DNA from: Adiantum capillus-veneris
Taxonomy: Eukaryota; Streptophyta; Polypodiopsida; Polypodiales; Pteridaceae
Reading direction: 5' to 3'
Assembly (NCBI GenBank): GCA_014529385.2
Contig: CM043959.1
Location: forward strand, 65,673,253-65,737,252
Length of the DNA stretch: 64,000 nt
Part shown: positions 1-12,446 of the stretch, one piece after another
How the letters are laid out: every line of letters begins with the position of its first letter
Position numbering within the stretch: the first letter of the stretch is position 1
The notes under the pieces: generated by a model
Told to the model about the DNA's origin: nothing
Databases searched by the model: none
The model's input: only the letters and a program-made list of their open reading frames with translations
Program-made: the position numbers and the translations under genes

Positions 1-308
1 ATGTCCCACATCTGGCATACGCATCCAGGCAGTAAAGTGTCGTGCAGACACCTCGATCAAAAGCCCATATCATAAACCTGATAGTACCTGCATCCAGCAT
101 CCCTTGTCTCGTTCCCAAGCTTGTGATATCAGCCTTTGCTCCTGCCACCTATGATAGGAAGAAACAACTGCATTTTCGACTAGAGAGTGCTCCACCTTGG
201 TATACTTGTCATCTGACTACATCAAGAACTTGCCTAATGGTCCCATCATTTGCCTGCAAACTGCCATTCCCGGATTTCTTGCACTTCCATGGGTCGACCA
301 TCTTCAGT
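1..308. other. Unassigned sequence before the array
   Basis: This stretch does not match the tandem unit that begins near 309 and I recognise no domain in any frame. Frames are open for about 100 residues on both strands but show no family signature. It could be a fragment of another repeat or of a host gene. The join to the array falls near the motif GTGGTTGAAGACAAGCGGC. Confidence 0.4.
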
Positions 309-1694
309 TGTACCACCGTGTGGTTGAAGACAAGCGGCCGCAAGAATTGACATAGCATACAAGCACTGAGTGAAGCAGATGTGGCATGCAAGCGTTGTGC
401 TCCCAATATTAATTTGGGCTTGTGCAGCTGAGAAATTTCAGAGAAGAGCTCGCTCTTTAAAGACTCCTCATACATACAAAGTAAATAAAAAGGCCTCTTA
501 TATATCGCGCCCAACTTCCAATTTGCCCATCGACATTCTCCCACAGGAAATGATCTTTTTTTTTTTAGAATTACCTACGACTTTGAAGTTACAACACACA
601 TAGCCAACCCCCATAGGTGGAGGCAACCCAACTCTTAAGCTGAGTCTTCCCACCGAGTAAGGATGGTCAACCCATCATATGAACTACGGGAACAACCCCT
701 AAAAGCTACATGTCAAACGAGCTGTCAAGGGGGTTTGAACCTAAGACCTTAGACACAAGGACCTCTTGCTCTACCAATCGAGCTAGCACTCATTAACAAA
801 ATGAATAATCATTTTTGCTTTGATGATTCGTTCAATATTTTAGTAATTGGGCTCTATTTTTCTTAAAATCGACACAAAACTTTTCCTTTTACTCTTCCTC
901 TGAACGAGCATTTTTTAATTTCAAAGTAGTGTTGAGATAGACTTTTCCCAAACACTACTCTACAACATGCCTTCTTATGACCTCTCGCTTCACCTAAGCC
1001 CTTTGTCTACTTACTTTCTCAACTTCCCATGAGAGTGATTTGTAGAATATGGCATTAGGCTCCACAATAATTCTCCCATTCTACAATCGTTGAATCTAGC
1101 AAGAATTGTACAAAAGGCTATGTATAGCTCGATAATGGTACGGTTTTGCTTGTCTAGGACTTGGAGCAAGAAGGAATGGATGGGTTAGAGAGAGATAGAG
1201 ACAAAGATGCATGCCAACATCATGGGCCAAATCCTATGATAAAAGAATTTTATCATTAACTTAACAAAACAAACATCAAATGTAGCAAAACAACAACAAT
1301 AGCATTGGATGTAGCACATTCAAGCAAGATGTGCCCCTCATAAGGTGCACTTGATGTTCACTACTCTCTACAGGCTGATAGTCCCTAGTCTTCTAGTGGG
1401 CTTTGACTGTCTTGCACTTGAAAGTTGAAACAATTACGTAGCAATTTCTCAATTTGTAGAGGAGGTAGCATGCAATACTATGTTCAAAATCATTCTTAGT
1501 GATGAAGTTTCAAAAAAGTTTAATGCATAATTTATGTTTCTATATGCTAAACGACGTTGAGATCCCTAATAAAAATACGAACTCATCCTATGAAATATTT
1601 CAATCCAAATTTGATAAATTTTTGAAATTCAAAGACATCCTCATCCGCTACCAAACTTGGTGGCTATGTGGAAATATTTGGTTGAGGGGCTCTG

Positions 1695-1793
<99 letters not shown>

Positions 1794-1828
1794 TGGTTTC
1801 TCAAATGCTTTGATCTAAGAGGACAAGT

Positions 1829-1860
<32 letters not shown>

Positions 1861-2140
1861 GTTGTATTAAGATATTACATATAGACAAAAGAACATTTTG
1901 ATCAAAAGAGGATTGGCTTCTGACATTAGGAAGGTGATTTGCACAAAAACTATTTTGCATTCGACTCTTTTTTGTACAATATCCACTTCTCCTATACTTT
2001 AGGACTTAACCAGTATATGAGGATGAAATATGCCTTCATCTCCAAGGTCCGGACTGCAGAAACTCTAAACCTTTTTTAGAAAAGATAGTAGTAAAGGTCC
2101 GGGGGGGCACATAAGAGTTTGATGGTGAAGACGAAATAGC
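309..2140. repeat. Array unit 1 (left-truncated)
   Basis: Starts about 50 bp into the consensus unit. It holds a SINE-like segment (549-793), an (AG)n tract at about 1697-1793 interrupted by GGGG and AAAG, and a short (TG)n tract at about 1832-1858. Confidence 0.75.
549..793 (-). repeat. tRNA-derived SINE-like segment, copy 1
   Basis: Read on the minus strand, the segment starts GAGTGCTAGCTCGATTGG. It has an A-box-like TAGCTCGATTGGTAGAGC and, about 35 bp on, a B-box-like GGTTCAAACC. An unrelated body follows, and it ends in an A-rich run (T-run on plus, 549-566). The order fits a tRNA-derived SINE with an internal RNA polymerase III promoter. The cloverleaf is incomplete, so it is not a working tRNA gene. 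Its presence in nearly every unit suggests insertion before the array amplified. Confidence 0.6.
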
Positions 2141-2429
2141 TACCCTCATGGAAAAGCTAATAAGGGTAATTGGTGCATCTCTCTGTGGTACCGAACGATT
2201 GAAGATAAGCGACCATAGGAATTGACGCAGCATGCAAGCGTTGAGTGAAGTAGACGTAGCATGCAAGCATTGCACTCCCAATGCTAATTTTGCGCTTGCG
2301 CGGCTAAGAAATTTTCGAGAAGAGCTCGCTCTTTAAAGACTCGTCATACATACAAATTAAATGAAAAGGCCTCTTACATATCGCGCCCACCTTCCAATTT
2401 AGGCATCGACATTCTCCCATAGGAAATGA

Positions 2430-2656
2430 TCTTTTTTTTTTAGAATTAGCTAAAACTTTGAAATTACAACACACACACCCAACCCCCATAGGTGGAGGCA
2501 ACCCAACTTCAAAGCCCAGTCTTCCCACTGGGTAAGGATGGCCAACCCTTCATATGAGCTATGGGAACAACATATCACACGTGCTATGAAGGGGGTTTGA
2601 ACCTAAGACCTTAGACGCAAGGGGCTCATGCTCTACCAACAGAGCTGGCACTCATT
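2430..2656 (-). repeat. SINE-like segment, copy 2
   Basis: Same layout as the copy at 549-793. B-box-like sequence lies at about 2595-2604 and the A-box-like sequence near 2628-2645, read on minus. A box differs slightly (GCTCTGTTGGTAGAGC). Confidence 0.55.
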
Positions 2657-3536
2657 GACAAAATGAATAATCATTTTTTCTTTGATGATTCATTCAACAA
2701 TTTTTTTAAAAATAATTGGGTACTATTTTTCTTAAAATGGACACAAATTTTTTTCTTCTACTCTTCCTCTCAAAACGAGCATTTTTTAGTTTCAAAGCAG
2801 AATTCAGACACACTTTCCCAAACATTACTCTCCAACATGCCTTCTTATGACCTCTCGCTTTTCCTAAGCCCTTGATTTGCTTACTTTGGCTCTTTCCATG
2901 AACGTGATGTGTAGAAATAGCATTAGGCTCCAAAATAAATCTCCCATGTTACAATCACTAAATCTAGCAAGAATTATAGATAAGATTGTGTATAACTAAT
3001 TAAAGATACGGTTTTGCTTGTCTAGGAAAGAGAGAGAAGAAAACATCATGGGCTAAAGCCATATCATCCTATGACAAAAGTATTTTATCATTAACTTAAC
3101 AAAACAAACATCCAATGTAGCACAACGACAACAATCTTATCGGATGTAGCACTTTCAAGCAAGATGTACCCTTCATAAGGAGCACTTGATGTTCATTACT
3201 CTCTCAAGCATAGTCCCTATTCTTCTAATGGGCTCTGACTGCCTTGCACTTGAAAGTTGCAAGCCAACAAGCAATTACATAGCAATTTTGCAATTTTTAA
3301 GGGAGGTAGCATGCAATACTATGTTCAAAATCATAATTTTTAGAATTGTAGTTTTAAAAAAATTTGCATAATTTATGTTTCTATATGCTAAACAACGGTG
3401 AGATCCCTAAGAATAATGGAGCTCATCCTATGAAATATTTCAATTCAAATTTGATAATTTTTTGAAATTCTTCGACATCCTCGTCCGCTACCAAACTTGG
3501 TGGCTATGTGGCAATATTTGGTTGAGGGGCTTTGAC

Positions 3537-3611
<75 letters not shown>

Positions 3612-3808
3612 TTTTATTATCGTCCTTGGAGGTCAAATATGACCTATGGGACCAAAGTTACATGTGATGTAGTATGTGTATGGCTGATGAGTGACTCTCG
3701 ATGCTCCAAAATTGTAGTGATGAGAGTCGCAATGGAGAGCCCACACTTTGACTGGGAGAGGAAAGTGTGTAGGTCTAAGTTATGGCTGAAAATGTGAGAG
3801 AAGCAAGT

Positions 3809-6800
3809 TCAGATGTGATCAAAAGCTGAGCACTCTAGTAGTGTGTGGTACTCAGACTCTCGAACTTGCAGTGAGCATAATGTGCACAATCGGTTTGACT
3901 CTTCTCCATTGCCCCAACGCCCTATCTCGCATCGAAGGAAATGGGAGCTAAGCCGAATTGCTACGATAGTGCGTATCGCGGACAAGGGAATAGGCTCAAG
4001 CATGTAAGTGTGAGTACAGTTTCCTCTCTCAGCGAAGAACATGGTTTTGTAGTTGGGGGCAATATAAGTGGTGTAATGATGAAGCGTGACCCACCGGATT
4101 TCTCCCAAGCCGTAATACATTGGCGTTGTAGAAAAGCTTCATTCATTTGAGAGTCAATTGAAGCATCATGTAGCAAGTGTAATGCATCCCATCTCCCAAA
4201 CCACTTCTTTATGTCTTGCATCCATCCCGTGCTCAAGATCTTGCTTTTATGCGTCTTTTGAACTTTTTTGCTTGCTTCCCATGCAATTGTAGGAAGTCGA
4301 TGTGAGGGGTTTTGACGCATCTTTATCATGTACTCCACAACCCTTTCCATGCCCATAACCTCAATTGGAAGAGATCCCGACTCAAGAAGTAGGAGCATAT
4401 ATGGTGTTTGTGTCTTAACTTGGAGAAAGTTTGTAAGAAAACGCTTTTGGACATTCTCAAACTCTTTCCAAGTAGACTTTGAGATGCTCCCGCCCCACAC
4501 TTTAACTCCATAAAGAAGAACCGGTGTCACCAATGCATCAAAAAGATACTTCTTGAGAACCCAACACTTGATGTTTCCCGCATTACACATGTTCTCAAAT
4601 GCATAATATGCTCTCTTTCCCGCTTCCAAACGACGCATAGCACATTCATGCCACTTGTGATTGGATGGAACCTCAAGGCCAAGGTACTTAAAGCTCTCAA
4701 CAACTTCAAGTGTCTCGTTGTTGTACACAATGCATGGCTTCTCCTTATGGTTGGTTTTCACAAGCATAACCTTTGTTTTCAATTCATTTATAATCAGCCC
4801 ACTATGCAAACAAAAGTTCTCAAGGACAACCATAAGCTTTTGTGCATCTTCTAAAGTGTGTGCTAGAAGCACTACATCATCCGCATACAACTAAAGCATG
4901 ATTACCGCATTGCAAATAGTGACCTCTTCGATGCCTTCTTCTTGCATAAAGTCAAGTACCATTTGTTCCAATTGATCGATGCATATACCAAAGAGAGTTG
5001 GTGACAATGGACATCCTTGTTTAACCCCAATAGTGCTTACAAAAATTTTTGAAATTTCTCTTCCCATGCGCAATTGACAAATCACCTTCTCATAGATTCG
5101 AGAAACTGCAAGCATAAACTCACTTGGCACTTGGAGTTCTTACATCCTTCTCCACAAATTGTTACGTGGAATCATATCAAAGGCTTTCTTAAAGTCCACA
5201 AAACAACAATACAATCGCTTGCCTTTCAACCGACTTTCCTCCATGAGAACACGAAGAGTGACAAGATGATCAATGGTGCTATGACATCGACGAAAACCCG
5301 CTTGTCCCTTTGCACGCTTGTCATTCTCTTCAGCCCAATCACTCAATTTCATCTCCATTATGCACCCAAACAACTTTGCCATAAGAGACTCAATCATTAT
5401 AGTCCGGTAGTTGCTTACATTCTTTACATCCCCTCCTTTATGCAAAGGCTCAACCCAATTAGTACTCCAATCATAAGGCATACCATGTTGAAGTGCAAGG
5501 TTGAACATATCACACATCCACTCATGGGTAAAATCTCCCGTCCATTTGATCATCTCCGGCTTGATACCTTGAAGATCTCCCGCTTTGCAAGTGGCCAACT
5601 TTTCAAGCCCACCGCATACATCCTCAATAGTAAAAAAAGACGGCATACATGGGAGTGAACCATAAAATGGTATTTTTTCAGTATTTGCTTGCTCATATAA
5701 TTGCCTACAATGTGTGTACATATCCACTAGACTCAAGTTACAAAAATTCTCAACCCGCTTGCCTCTCAAGTTTCTCCAAAATCTTCCACATGCATGTGCC
5801 TTTTCTTGGACTTGAAATTCTTGTTGCTTTACTTCCCATCTTCTTCTCTTCTTTTGAATCAATGCCTTGTATGTATGCAAATGACTTTGATAGTTGTCTT
5901 TGTCCATAGTTGCATCAAGCTTTATCAAGGACTTTCGAGCATCTTGACATTCTTTATCAAACCACCTTTTGCGTGATCTATCTTTGTTGATACCATGGAG
6001 ATGCTTTATGGCAAAGCATTCTTCCGCACAAGAACAAATAGCTTTCTTGAAAGCTTCCCATTTAGTTTCCAATGGTGCATCACATTGAAGCTTTGTCATC
6101 CATAATTTTTGCTCAACCATTTCAATGTACATTGGTGCCCGTTTGAAATCCATACATAGTGATAACTTCTCTTTCCTTTGGCTGAGATTATCATGCTTAG
6201 TTGCTTCTCCACATGAAAGGTCAATACATAAGGTGCGATGGTCGGATTCCGGGGTCCATTGACCAAACATAAAACTCTTTATGCGATACATGATGGCTTC
6301 AGAGAGTAGCATATAGTCAATCACACTATCCCCATTATGTCTCCTACATGTAAATCCATTGGTTCCACTCCACAAAGATACACCATTGGCAGTGAGCATA
6401 CCCGTGCTATTACACATGTGTAAAAGTAACTTTCCATAGTGATCCGGCTCTTTCTCATCCATTGAAGTACGATCATACAAGTGAACTTCCTCCAACTCCC
6501 TTTTAATGTATGGCATATCAAATTGTTGAGTATCATGTTGCAATGTTTTTGTGCGAGCATTCATATCCCCAAATACAATAACATCACCTTTACCTTTGAA
6601 ATAAGCAATGTCCTCTTCCAAATCAGAAAATGGTTGATCTCTATCCATGCAAGCATAAAAGGGAGAATCATGATGAGGAATGTAGCAACCGGCTACAAAA
6701 ATGGGTGCTCTTTTTGGTGTCATAATTTTCAGCCATACATAACGTTTGTACTTGTCATCTTTCACAATTGATACAAAATCTTCCAATCCTTTCTTAACCA

Positions 6801-7035
6801 TACATGCCAACCCTTCTTGTCCTCTTCGTTGCTTGAGATTCTTTGACCACATCAATGAATGTACATTGTAATCCTCCAATCCGTTAATCCTTTGTGTATC
6901 ATGCTCCCAAGTTTCAACAAGAAGTACAACATCGGCTTTGCTTGTTAGTTCATCAATGCCAACCCCCGCATTCCATGGGTATCCATTACAATTCCAAAAG
7001 CATATTTTCAATTGTAACTCGGTCTCATAGATCAC
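3809..7035 (-). pseudogene. LINE ORF2: APE endonuclease and reverse transcriptase, broken
   Basis: The frame opens one residue triplet group after the ORF1 stop and begins with GTG, not ATG. Residues 1 to about 270 form an APE-type endonuclease: NCNGYPW near the start, FGDMNART near residue 157, SVIDYMLLS near 238 and SDHRTL near 265. Reverse transcriptase follows, with SNYRTI, a QAGFRRCHST segment, FVDFKKAFD, GVKQGCPLSPTLFG and YADD. A C-terminal C-x2-C...H-x4-C knuckle lies at about 3830-3890. Lesions: an in-frame TAA at 5140-5142, an in-frame TAG at 4891-4893 two codons before YADD, and a frameshift near 4120, after which the knuckle lies in another frame. It encodes no full protein. The endonuclease would nick target DNA and the reverse transcriptase would copy the RNA at the nick. 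Confidence 0.85.
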
Positions 7036-7041
7036 GCATCC

Positions 7042-7992
7042 CTATTTGCTTGAGAGACTTTCCTCCTCCTTGGGCACATTTTCTTCATGAGAGATCTCCT
7101 TGTTTTTATTATTCTTTTTCTCATATGCCTTACGACGCATATTTTGTTGCTTAATAGTGCGATCTTCACATACAAAACATTTTTTATCCCTCAAATAGAT
7201 CCAACTATTATCAAGGATAATCTTTCGCTTGATCTCATCCGGCATGGTGCATACAATTGGCCGTTCTCCCGAGCGAGGAGCTCCTTGCTTCCCCACTCTA
7301 TGTGCTCCATAGACCATAACTCCGGACATGCCAAAGTGGGTTTTGAAGAAATCTTCAATAACAATGGCAAGAGAAAGAGGTGTCTCTAACTTCTCTTCGG
7401 GAATTCCACGAATAACAATGTTCTTGGAACGTCGCTCCCGTTCCTTCAACTCCTCCACATCCACATTCTCAACATTCTTTGTTTGAACCATAGCTTGCAT
7501 GAGTGAGGAATTAGAAACCACATTGCTACCACATACATCAGCCCAAGACTTGTTTGTGCATACATTTTTCATGTCACATACATCCCGGCTCATAGTGTCA
7601 AATTTCTCCTCTTTCAATACATGGTCATGCTCTACTTTGCTCATCCGCTCCTTCAAAGCATTCAAGTCCACAAGAGAGCGTTTACATTCCTTGACTTCCT
7701 CTTCAAGTTGCATCAAACGTGTTGTTTGCATCTCAAGTGTCCTCTTGAGATTCTCATTCTCAACCACAAGTACCCTTAGTGTGCCATTCTCCATTGCAAG
7801 TGCTCGTAAGTCTTCGCCTTGTTTGTTTACGGTCTCTTGCAATGATACCAAGTACGCCATGATCATGGTTTCCGATGTCGTTGGTTGGGTGGTTGTGTTG
7901 CTATCTCCACACTTAGGAGATATTGGATCATTTTCCACAATGGTTGTGGACCTTGTTGAAGAAGAAGAACCCTTGCGAGTGCCGGAAGACAT
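7042..7992 (-). CDS. LINE ORF1 protein (coiled coil plus RRM-like)
   Basis: 316 residues, intact, starting at an ATG about 230 bp inside the element. The Ser/Thr-rich N terminus is followed by a heptad-rich region at roughly residues 45-130 that should form a coiled coil. From about residue 185 a basic segment (RRSKNIVIRGIPE) opens a region like the RRM and C-terminal domain of L1-type ORF1 proteins, ending in a Lys-rich tail. Such proteins bind the element RNA and form the ribonucleoprotein used in target-primed reverse transcription. The frame ends with TAG at 7042-7044 and ORF2 continues in the same frame directly after, so the stop could be a nonsense mutation in a once longer protein or a real ORF boundary. 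Confidence 0.75.
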   Translation of the reverse strand: MSSGTRKGSSSSTRSTTIVENDPISPKCGDSNTTTQPTTSETMIMAYLVSLQETVNKQGEDLRALAMENGTLRVLVVENENLKRTLEMQTTRLMQLEEEVKECKRSLVDLNALKERMSKVEHDHVLKEEKFDTMSRDVCDMKNVCTNKSWADVCGSNVVSNSSLMQAMVQTKNVENVDVEELKERERRSKNIVIRGIPEEKLETPLSLAIVIEDFFKTHFGMSGVMVYGAHRVGKQGAPRSGERPIVCTMPDEIKRKIILDNSWIYLRDKKCFVCEDRTIKQQNMRRKAYEKKNNKNKEISHEENVPKEEESLSSK

Positions 7993-8222
7993 TGTATGTA
8001 AAATAGGAGATGAGAATCAATTTTGTTGAACCTGTTCACTTCAGAAATGCTGCTACAGAAACGCCTTCCATAACTCTGAAAATTTCTGTCTTTACATCAA
8101 TGCGTAGAAGACTTCGTGCTCTTTGATTGAGGCTATAGATCACCCAAATCGGAGTTCGGATGAAGAAGTTATGATCAAAAGAGTGGACTACTGTGTACTA
8201 GGTCAAAAAACGGCTGCGTTTT

Positions 8223-8259
<37 letters not shown>

Positions 8260-8292
8260 TTTCTCAAATGCTTTGATCAAGGAGGACAAGTA

Positions 8293-8344
<52 letters not shown>

Positions 8345-8975
8345 GTGTGTGTGTGTGTGTTATATATTGTTGATATATTAAGATATTACTTATACACGAA
8401 AGAGCATTTTGAACAAAAGATGATTGGCTTTAGACAATAGGAAGGTGATTTCCACAAACAATATTTTGCATTTGACTCATTTTTGTACAATATAAATAGA
8501 ATGAGCTAATCATTCTAGTTATCCTATATTTTTGGACGTAGCCATTACATGAGGATGAAATATTCCTTCATCTCCAAGGTCGGTTTGCAGAAACTTTAAA
8601 CCTTTTTAAGCAAAGATAGCAGTGAAGGGCCGGGGGGTCACTTCGAGAGGGGGCACATAAAATTTTCATGGTGAAGAAGTAATAGCTACCCTCATGGAAA
8701 AGCTAATAAGGGTAGTTGGTGTGTCTCTCTGTGGTTCTAAGCGGTTGAAGATAAGCAGCCATAGGAATTGACGTAGCATGCAAGCGTTGGGTCAAGTAGA
8801 CATAGCATGCAAGCATTGCACTCCCAACATTAATTTCGCGCTTGTGAGGCTGAGAAATTTCAAAGAAAAGATGGCTCTTTAAAGACTCCTCATACATACA
8901 AAGTAAATGAAAAGGCCTCTTACATATCGCGCCCAACTTCAAATTTGCGCATCAACATTCTCCCATAGGAAATGA

Positions 8976-9217
8976 TCTTTTTTCTTTTAGATTTACCTAC
9001 AACTTTGAAATTACAACACACACACCCAACCCCCATAGGTGGAGGCAATCCATTTCTTTAGCTGAGTCTTCCCACCGGCGGGTAAGGATGGCCAACCCAT
9101 CATATGAACTACGGGAACAACCCCTAAGGGCTACATGTCACACAAGCTATCAAGGGGGTTTGAACCTAAGACCTTAGATAGAAGGGGCTTTTCCTCTACC
9201 AACCGAGCTAGCACTCG
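8976..9217 (-). repeat. SINE-like segment, copy 3
   Basis: A- and B-box-like blocks both present. The terminal T-run is interrupted by C (TTTTTTCTTTT on plus). Confidence 0.55.
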
Positions 9218-9702
9218 GCTACTAAATGAATAATCATTTTTGCTTTGATGATTCATTGAACAATTTTTTTAAAAAATAATTGGGCTCTTTCTTTAAAAAA
9301 ATCGACACGGAATTTTTCCTTTTACTCTTTCTCTCAACGAGCATTTTTTCATTTCAAAGAAGTGTTGAGACACACTTTTCCCAAACACTACTCTCCAACA
9401 TGCCTTCTTATGACCAAATCACTTCGCCTAATCCCTTGCTCTCCTTACTATTGCTCTTTCCATGAGAGTGATCTGCTGAATATAGCATTAGGCGCCATAA
9501 TATTTCTCCCATTCGACAATCACTAAATCTAGCAAGAATTGTACATAAGATTGTGTATAGCTCGATAATGGTACGGTTCTGCTTGTCTAGGAAAGAGAGA
9601 GAAGGAATGGACGGGTTAGAGAGAGACAGAGACAAAGAGGCATGCCAACATCATGGGCCAAATCCATAATCCTATGACAAAAAAAATTTATCATTAACTT
9701 AA

Positions 9703-11025
9703 CACTAGTTTGGTACCAAAACAGGACACTTTAAGTGTACTTTTTTAACAAACTTAGATTAAATGCTACTTGCATTAGACGGTTTATTTAATAAAACCCT
9801 CTTGATATGCTTAAATATGTTAGCTAGAGGGTCTTTTATTAGAATCTATCATGATCAAGAACTATACTCATCAAGTTGACCCTCGTAAGACTGTAATTGA
9901 CGCTTTGAAGAAATTGCCTTTATAAGCTCAAGAAAAAATGAAGCGACCTTGTAGAAAATTTTAGGTGACTCTTTCATAATTTTCTATAAATAATTGAAAG
10001 TTTCGTGTGCAAAAAAATTGACTTTGACGTATACAAAATAATAGAAAGTTCCATGTGTTTGATATGGTCATTTCACTGAGCATATCGTTGTATACAAAGA
10101 AAAATATGGTTCTGATGTATTTGTGAGTTTCTAATGTTTCTGATGTATTTGTGAATTTTAAAAAGTGATACATTGTTTGCCCTTTCTATTGAGCACTCGA
10201 GGTGGCAAGTACAAGGGCTTTGGTATGCAACAATTTTTGGATCATTTTAAATATTCAAAACTGCATAAGAGAAAACTTTCATATTTTCATTCTTGAGACA
10301 TAAGCATTCAAAACCTCAAATAATATCAAACTTTCCATGTAAATCAACTAAATGTATCAAATTACGTGGTACATACACAATTGGGGTGCCTAAAACCTTG
10401 GTTTCAATGTTATTATGGAGACTCAAGATTTTTAAGAGTTTTTGCACGATAAAAATTTCAAGATAGAATTCAAGCAATGAGATTTAATTGAGTTAGGTAG
10501 CCCAAAAAATATGTAGTTTCTTGGATTAAACATCTAAAGTTATTTGTAGCTATCAAATTGCACTAGAATAGTATCAATTTCATGAGGGGACCTTTGGAAC
10601 ACCAAAATTATGCTCTTATTCAGCACGCGCTCAAGTATGAAATTATGTCTATAGATTGCATGTGACTTGAAAACTTATCTTTGAAGTGCATTCCATTGTT
10701 TTGTAACACTAAGTGCTAACACTTGGCTTTTATAAACAAAAAAAAGGTCATCTCTACAAAAAGATATAATAATTTTGTGATTTTTTTGGCAAAACAGCTT
10801 GAAATTTTACTAAAATTTATGTCTTAGAACTTACCAAAATTCTCTCCATACAAATTGTATTTTGATATGGAGAAAAATCCATTGTTTTCTTTCTCTCATA
10901 ACCATGATAGAAGCAAGGTGTAAATAACTTCTTTCTAGCTTGACAAATAAACTGCCAAAACTTGGTAGAAAAACAGGACACTTTAGTGTCTCAGGACACT
11001 TAAGTGTCCAATAACAGAACTAGTG
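9703..11025. mobile_element. CACTA-like non-autonomous DNA transposon
   Basis: The insert begins CACTAGTTTGGTACC and ends ...AACTAGTG, giving inverted CACTAGTT-type termini. It interrupts array sequence that is continuous elsewhere. The subterminal regions repeat a palindromic motif, GGACACTTAAGTGTCC, and variants on both sides, as expected for transposase-binding subterminal repeats of CACTA elements. Flanks are TTAA on the left and TTGA on the right, so a clean 3-bp duplication is not visible. At 1.3 kb and A/T-rich it encodes no transposase; the short minus-strand frame at 9961-10173 has no recognisable domain. Confidence 0.6.
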
Positions 11026-11450
11026 TTGACAAAACAAACATCCAATGTAGCAGATCAAAAATAATCTCATTGGATGTAGCACATTCAAGCAAGATGAGCT
11101 CCTCATAAGGTGCACTTGATGTTCACTACTCTCTCAAGGATAGTCCCTAGTCTTCTAGTGGGCTTTCACTGACTTGCACTTAAAAGTTGCAAGCAATTAT
11201 GTAGCAATTTCTCAATTTGTATAGGAGGTAGCATGCATTACTATGTTCAAAATCATTCTTAGTGATGATTTTTTTTAAAAAATGCATATTTATGTTTCTA
11301 TATGCTAAACGATGGTGAGATCACTAATAATAATGGGAGCTCATTCTATGAAATATTTCAGTCCAAATTTGATAATTTTTAAAATTCTTAGGCATCCTCG
11401 TCCTCTACCAAACTTGGTGGCTATGTGGAAATATTTGGTTAAGGGGCCCT

Positions 11451-12127
<677 letters not shown>

Positions 12128-12130
12128 GGA

Positions 12131-12440
12131 CTAATTTGTTTTTATTTTGTCAAGTTTTGTTATGTTTCTGCATAGAAAAATTGTCGTAAAACGACCAAGA
12201 TTGTTAAAGATGTTGTACATTCACAAGCATGTAAATGAAAGGGGTTTTCCATTGTACCCCTCCATCACAATAGTATGGTGCCTTATTACAAAGATAATCT
12301 TAGATGCAGCCTGACATTTATGCATGCACAAGCTTCTCAATCAAGTCCTTATTCGCAAGAATGAATCGTGTGAAAAACTTTCAAGGGGCAATGGTGCATA
12401 TACTGCATTTATGTGAACCAAGTGTTTAACTTAATGTAGT
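12131..12440. other. Private sequence within unit 3
   Basis: About 310 bp without counterpart in other units replaces the stretch that normally reads TTAACCAGTATATGAGGATG through the CTTCGTGAGGGGG region. No open frame or terminal repeat is visible, so origin is unknown. Confidence 0.45.
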
Positions 12441-12446
12441 TTCTTC

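Larger units (their letters stand above)
3608..8223 (-). mobile_element. Non-LTR retrotransposon (LINE) inside an (AG)n tract
   Basis: A minus-strand element with two reading frames, ORF1 (coiled coil plus RNA-binding-like region) and ORF2 (apurinic endonuclease, reverse transcriptase, C-terminal Cys/His knuckle). (AG)n lies on both sides, so the target was the microsatellite of array unit 2. A target-site duplication cannot be told apart from the repeat. On the element strand it begins near AAAAACGCAGCCG and ends near GATAATAAAATCTAT without a long poly(A). At 4.6 kb with both frames and an apparent 5-prime leader it looks close to full length. The clade is not assigned: ORF1 type and the APE endonuclease fit L1-like or related groups. 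Confidence 0.85.
2141..8687. repeat. Array unit 2, split by a LINE
   Basis: Carries a SINE-like segment at 2430-2656. Its (AG)n tract is divided: one part at 3539-3607, then the LINE 3608-8223, then AG again at 8224-8254, followed by the usual spacer and a (TG)n tract at about 8294-8360. Removing the LINE leaves about 1.93 kb, the normal unit length, which supports the insertion boundaries. Confidence 0.8.

Noticed and set aside
725-793. Functional tRNA gene on minus
   Set aside because: A- and B-box-like blocks are present but acceptor and anticodon arms do not pair well, and the same degenerate head recurs in each array unit with a non-tRNA body, which fits a SINE.
5074-5658. 194-residue plus-strand frame and neighbours over the LINE
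   Set aside because: Antisense shadow of ORF2. The minus frame holds the endonuclease and RT motifs.
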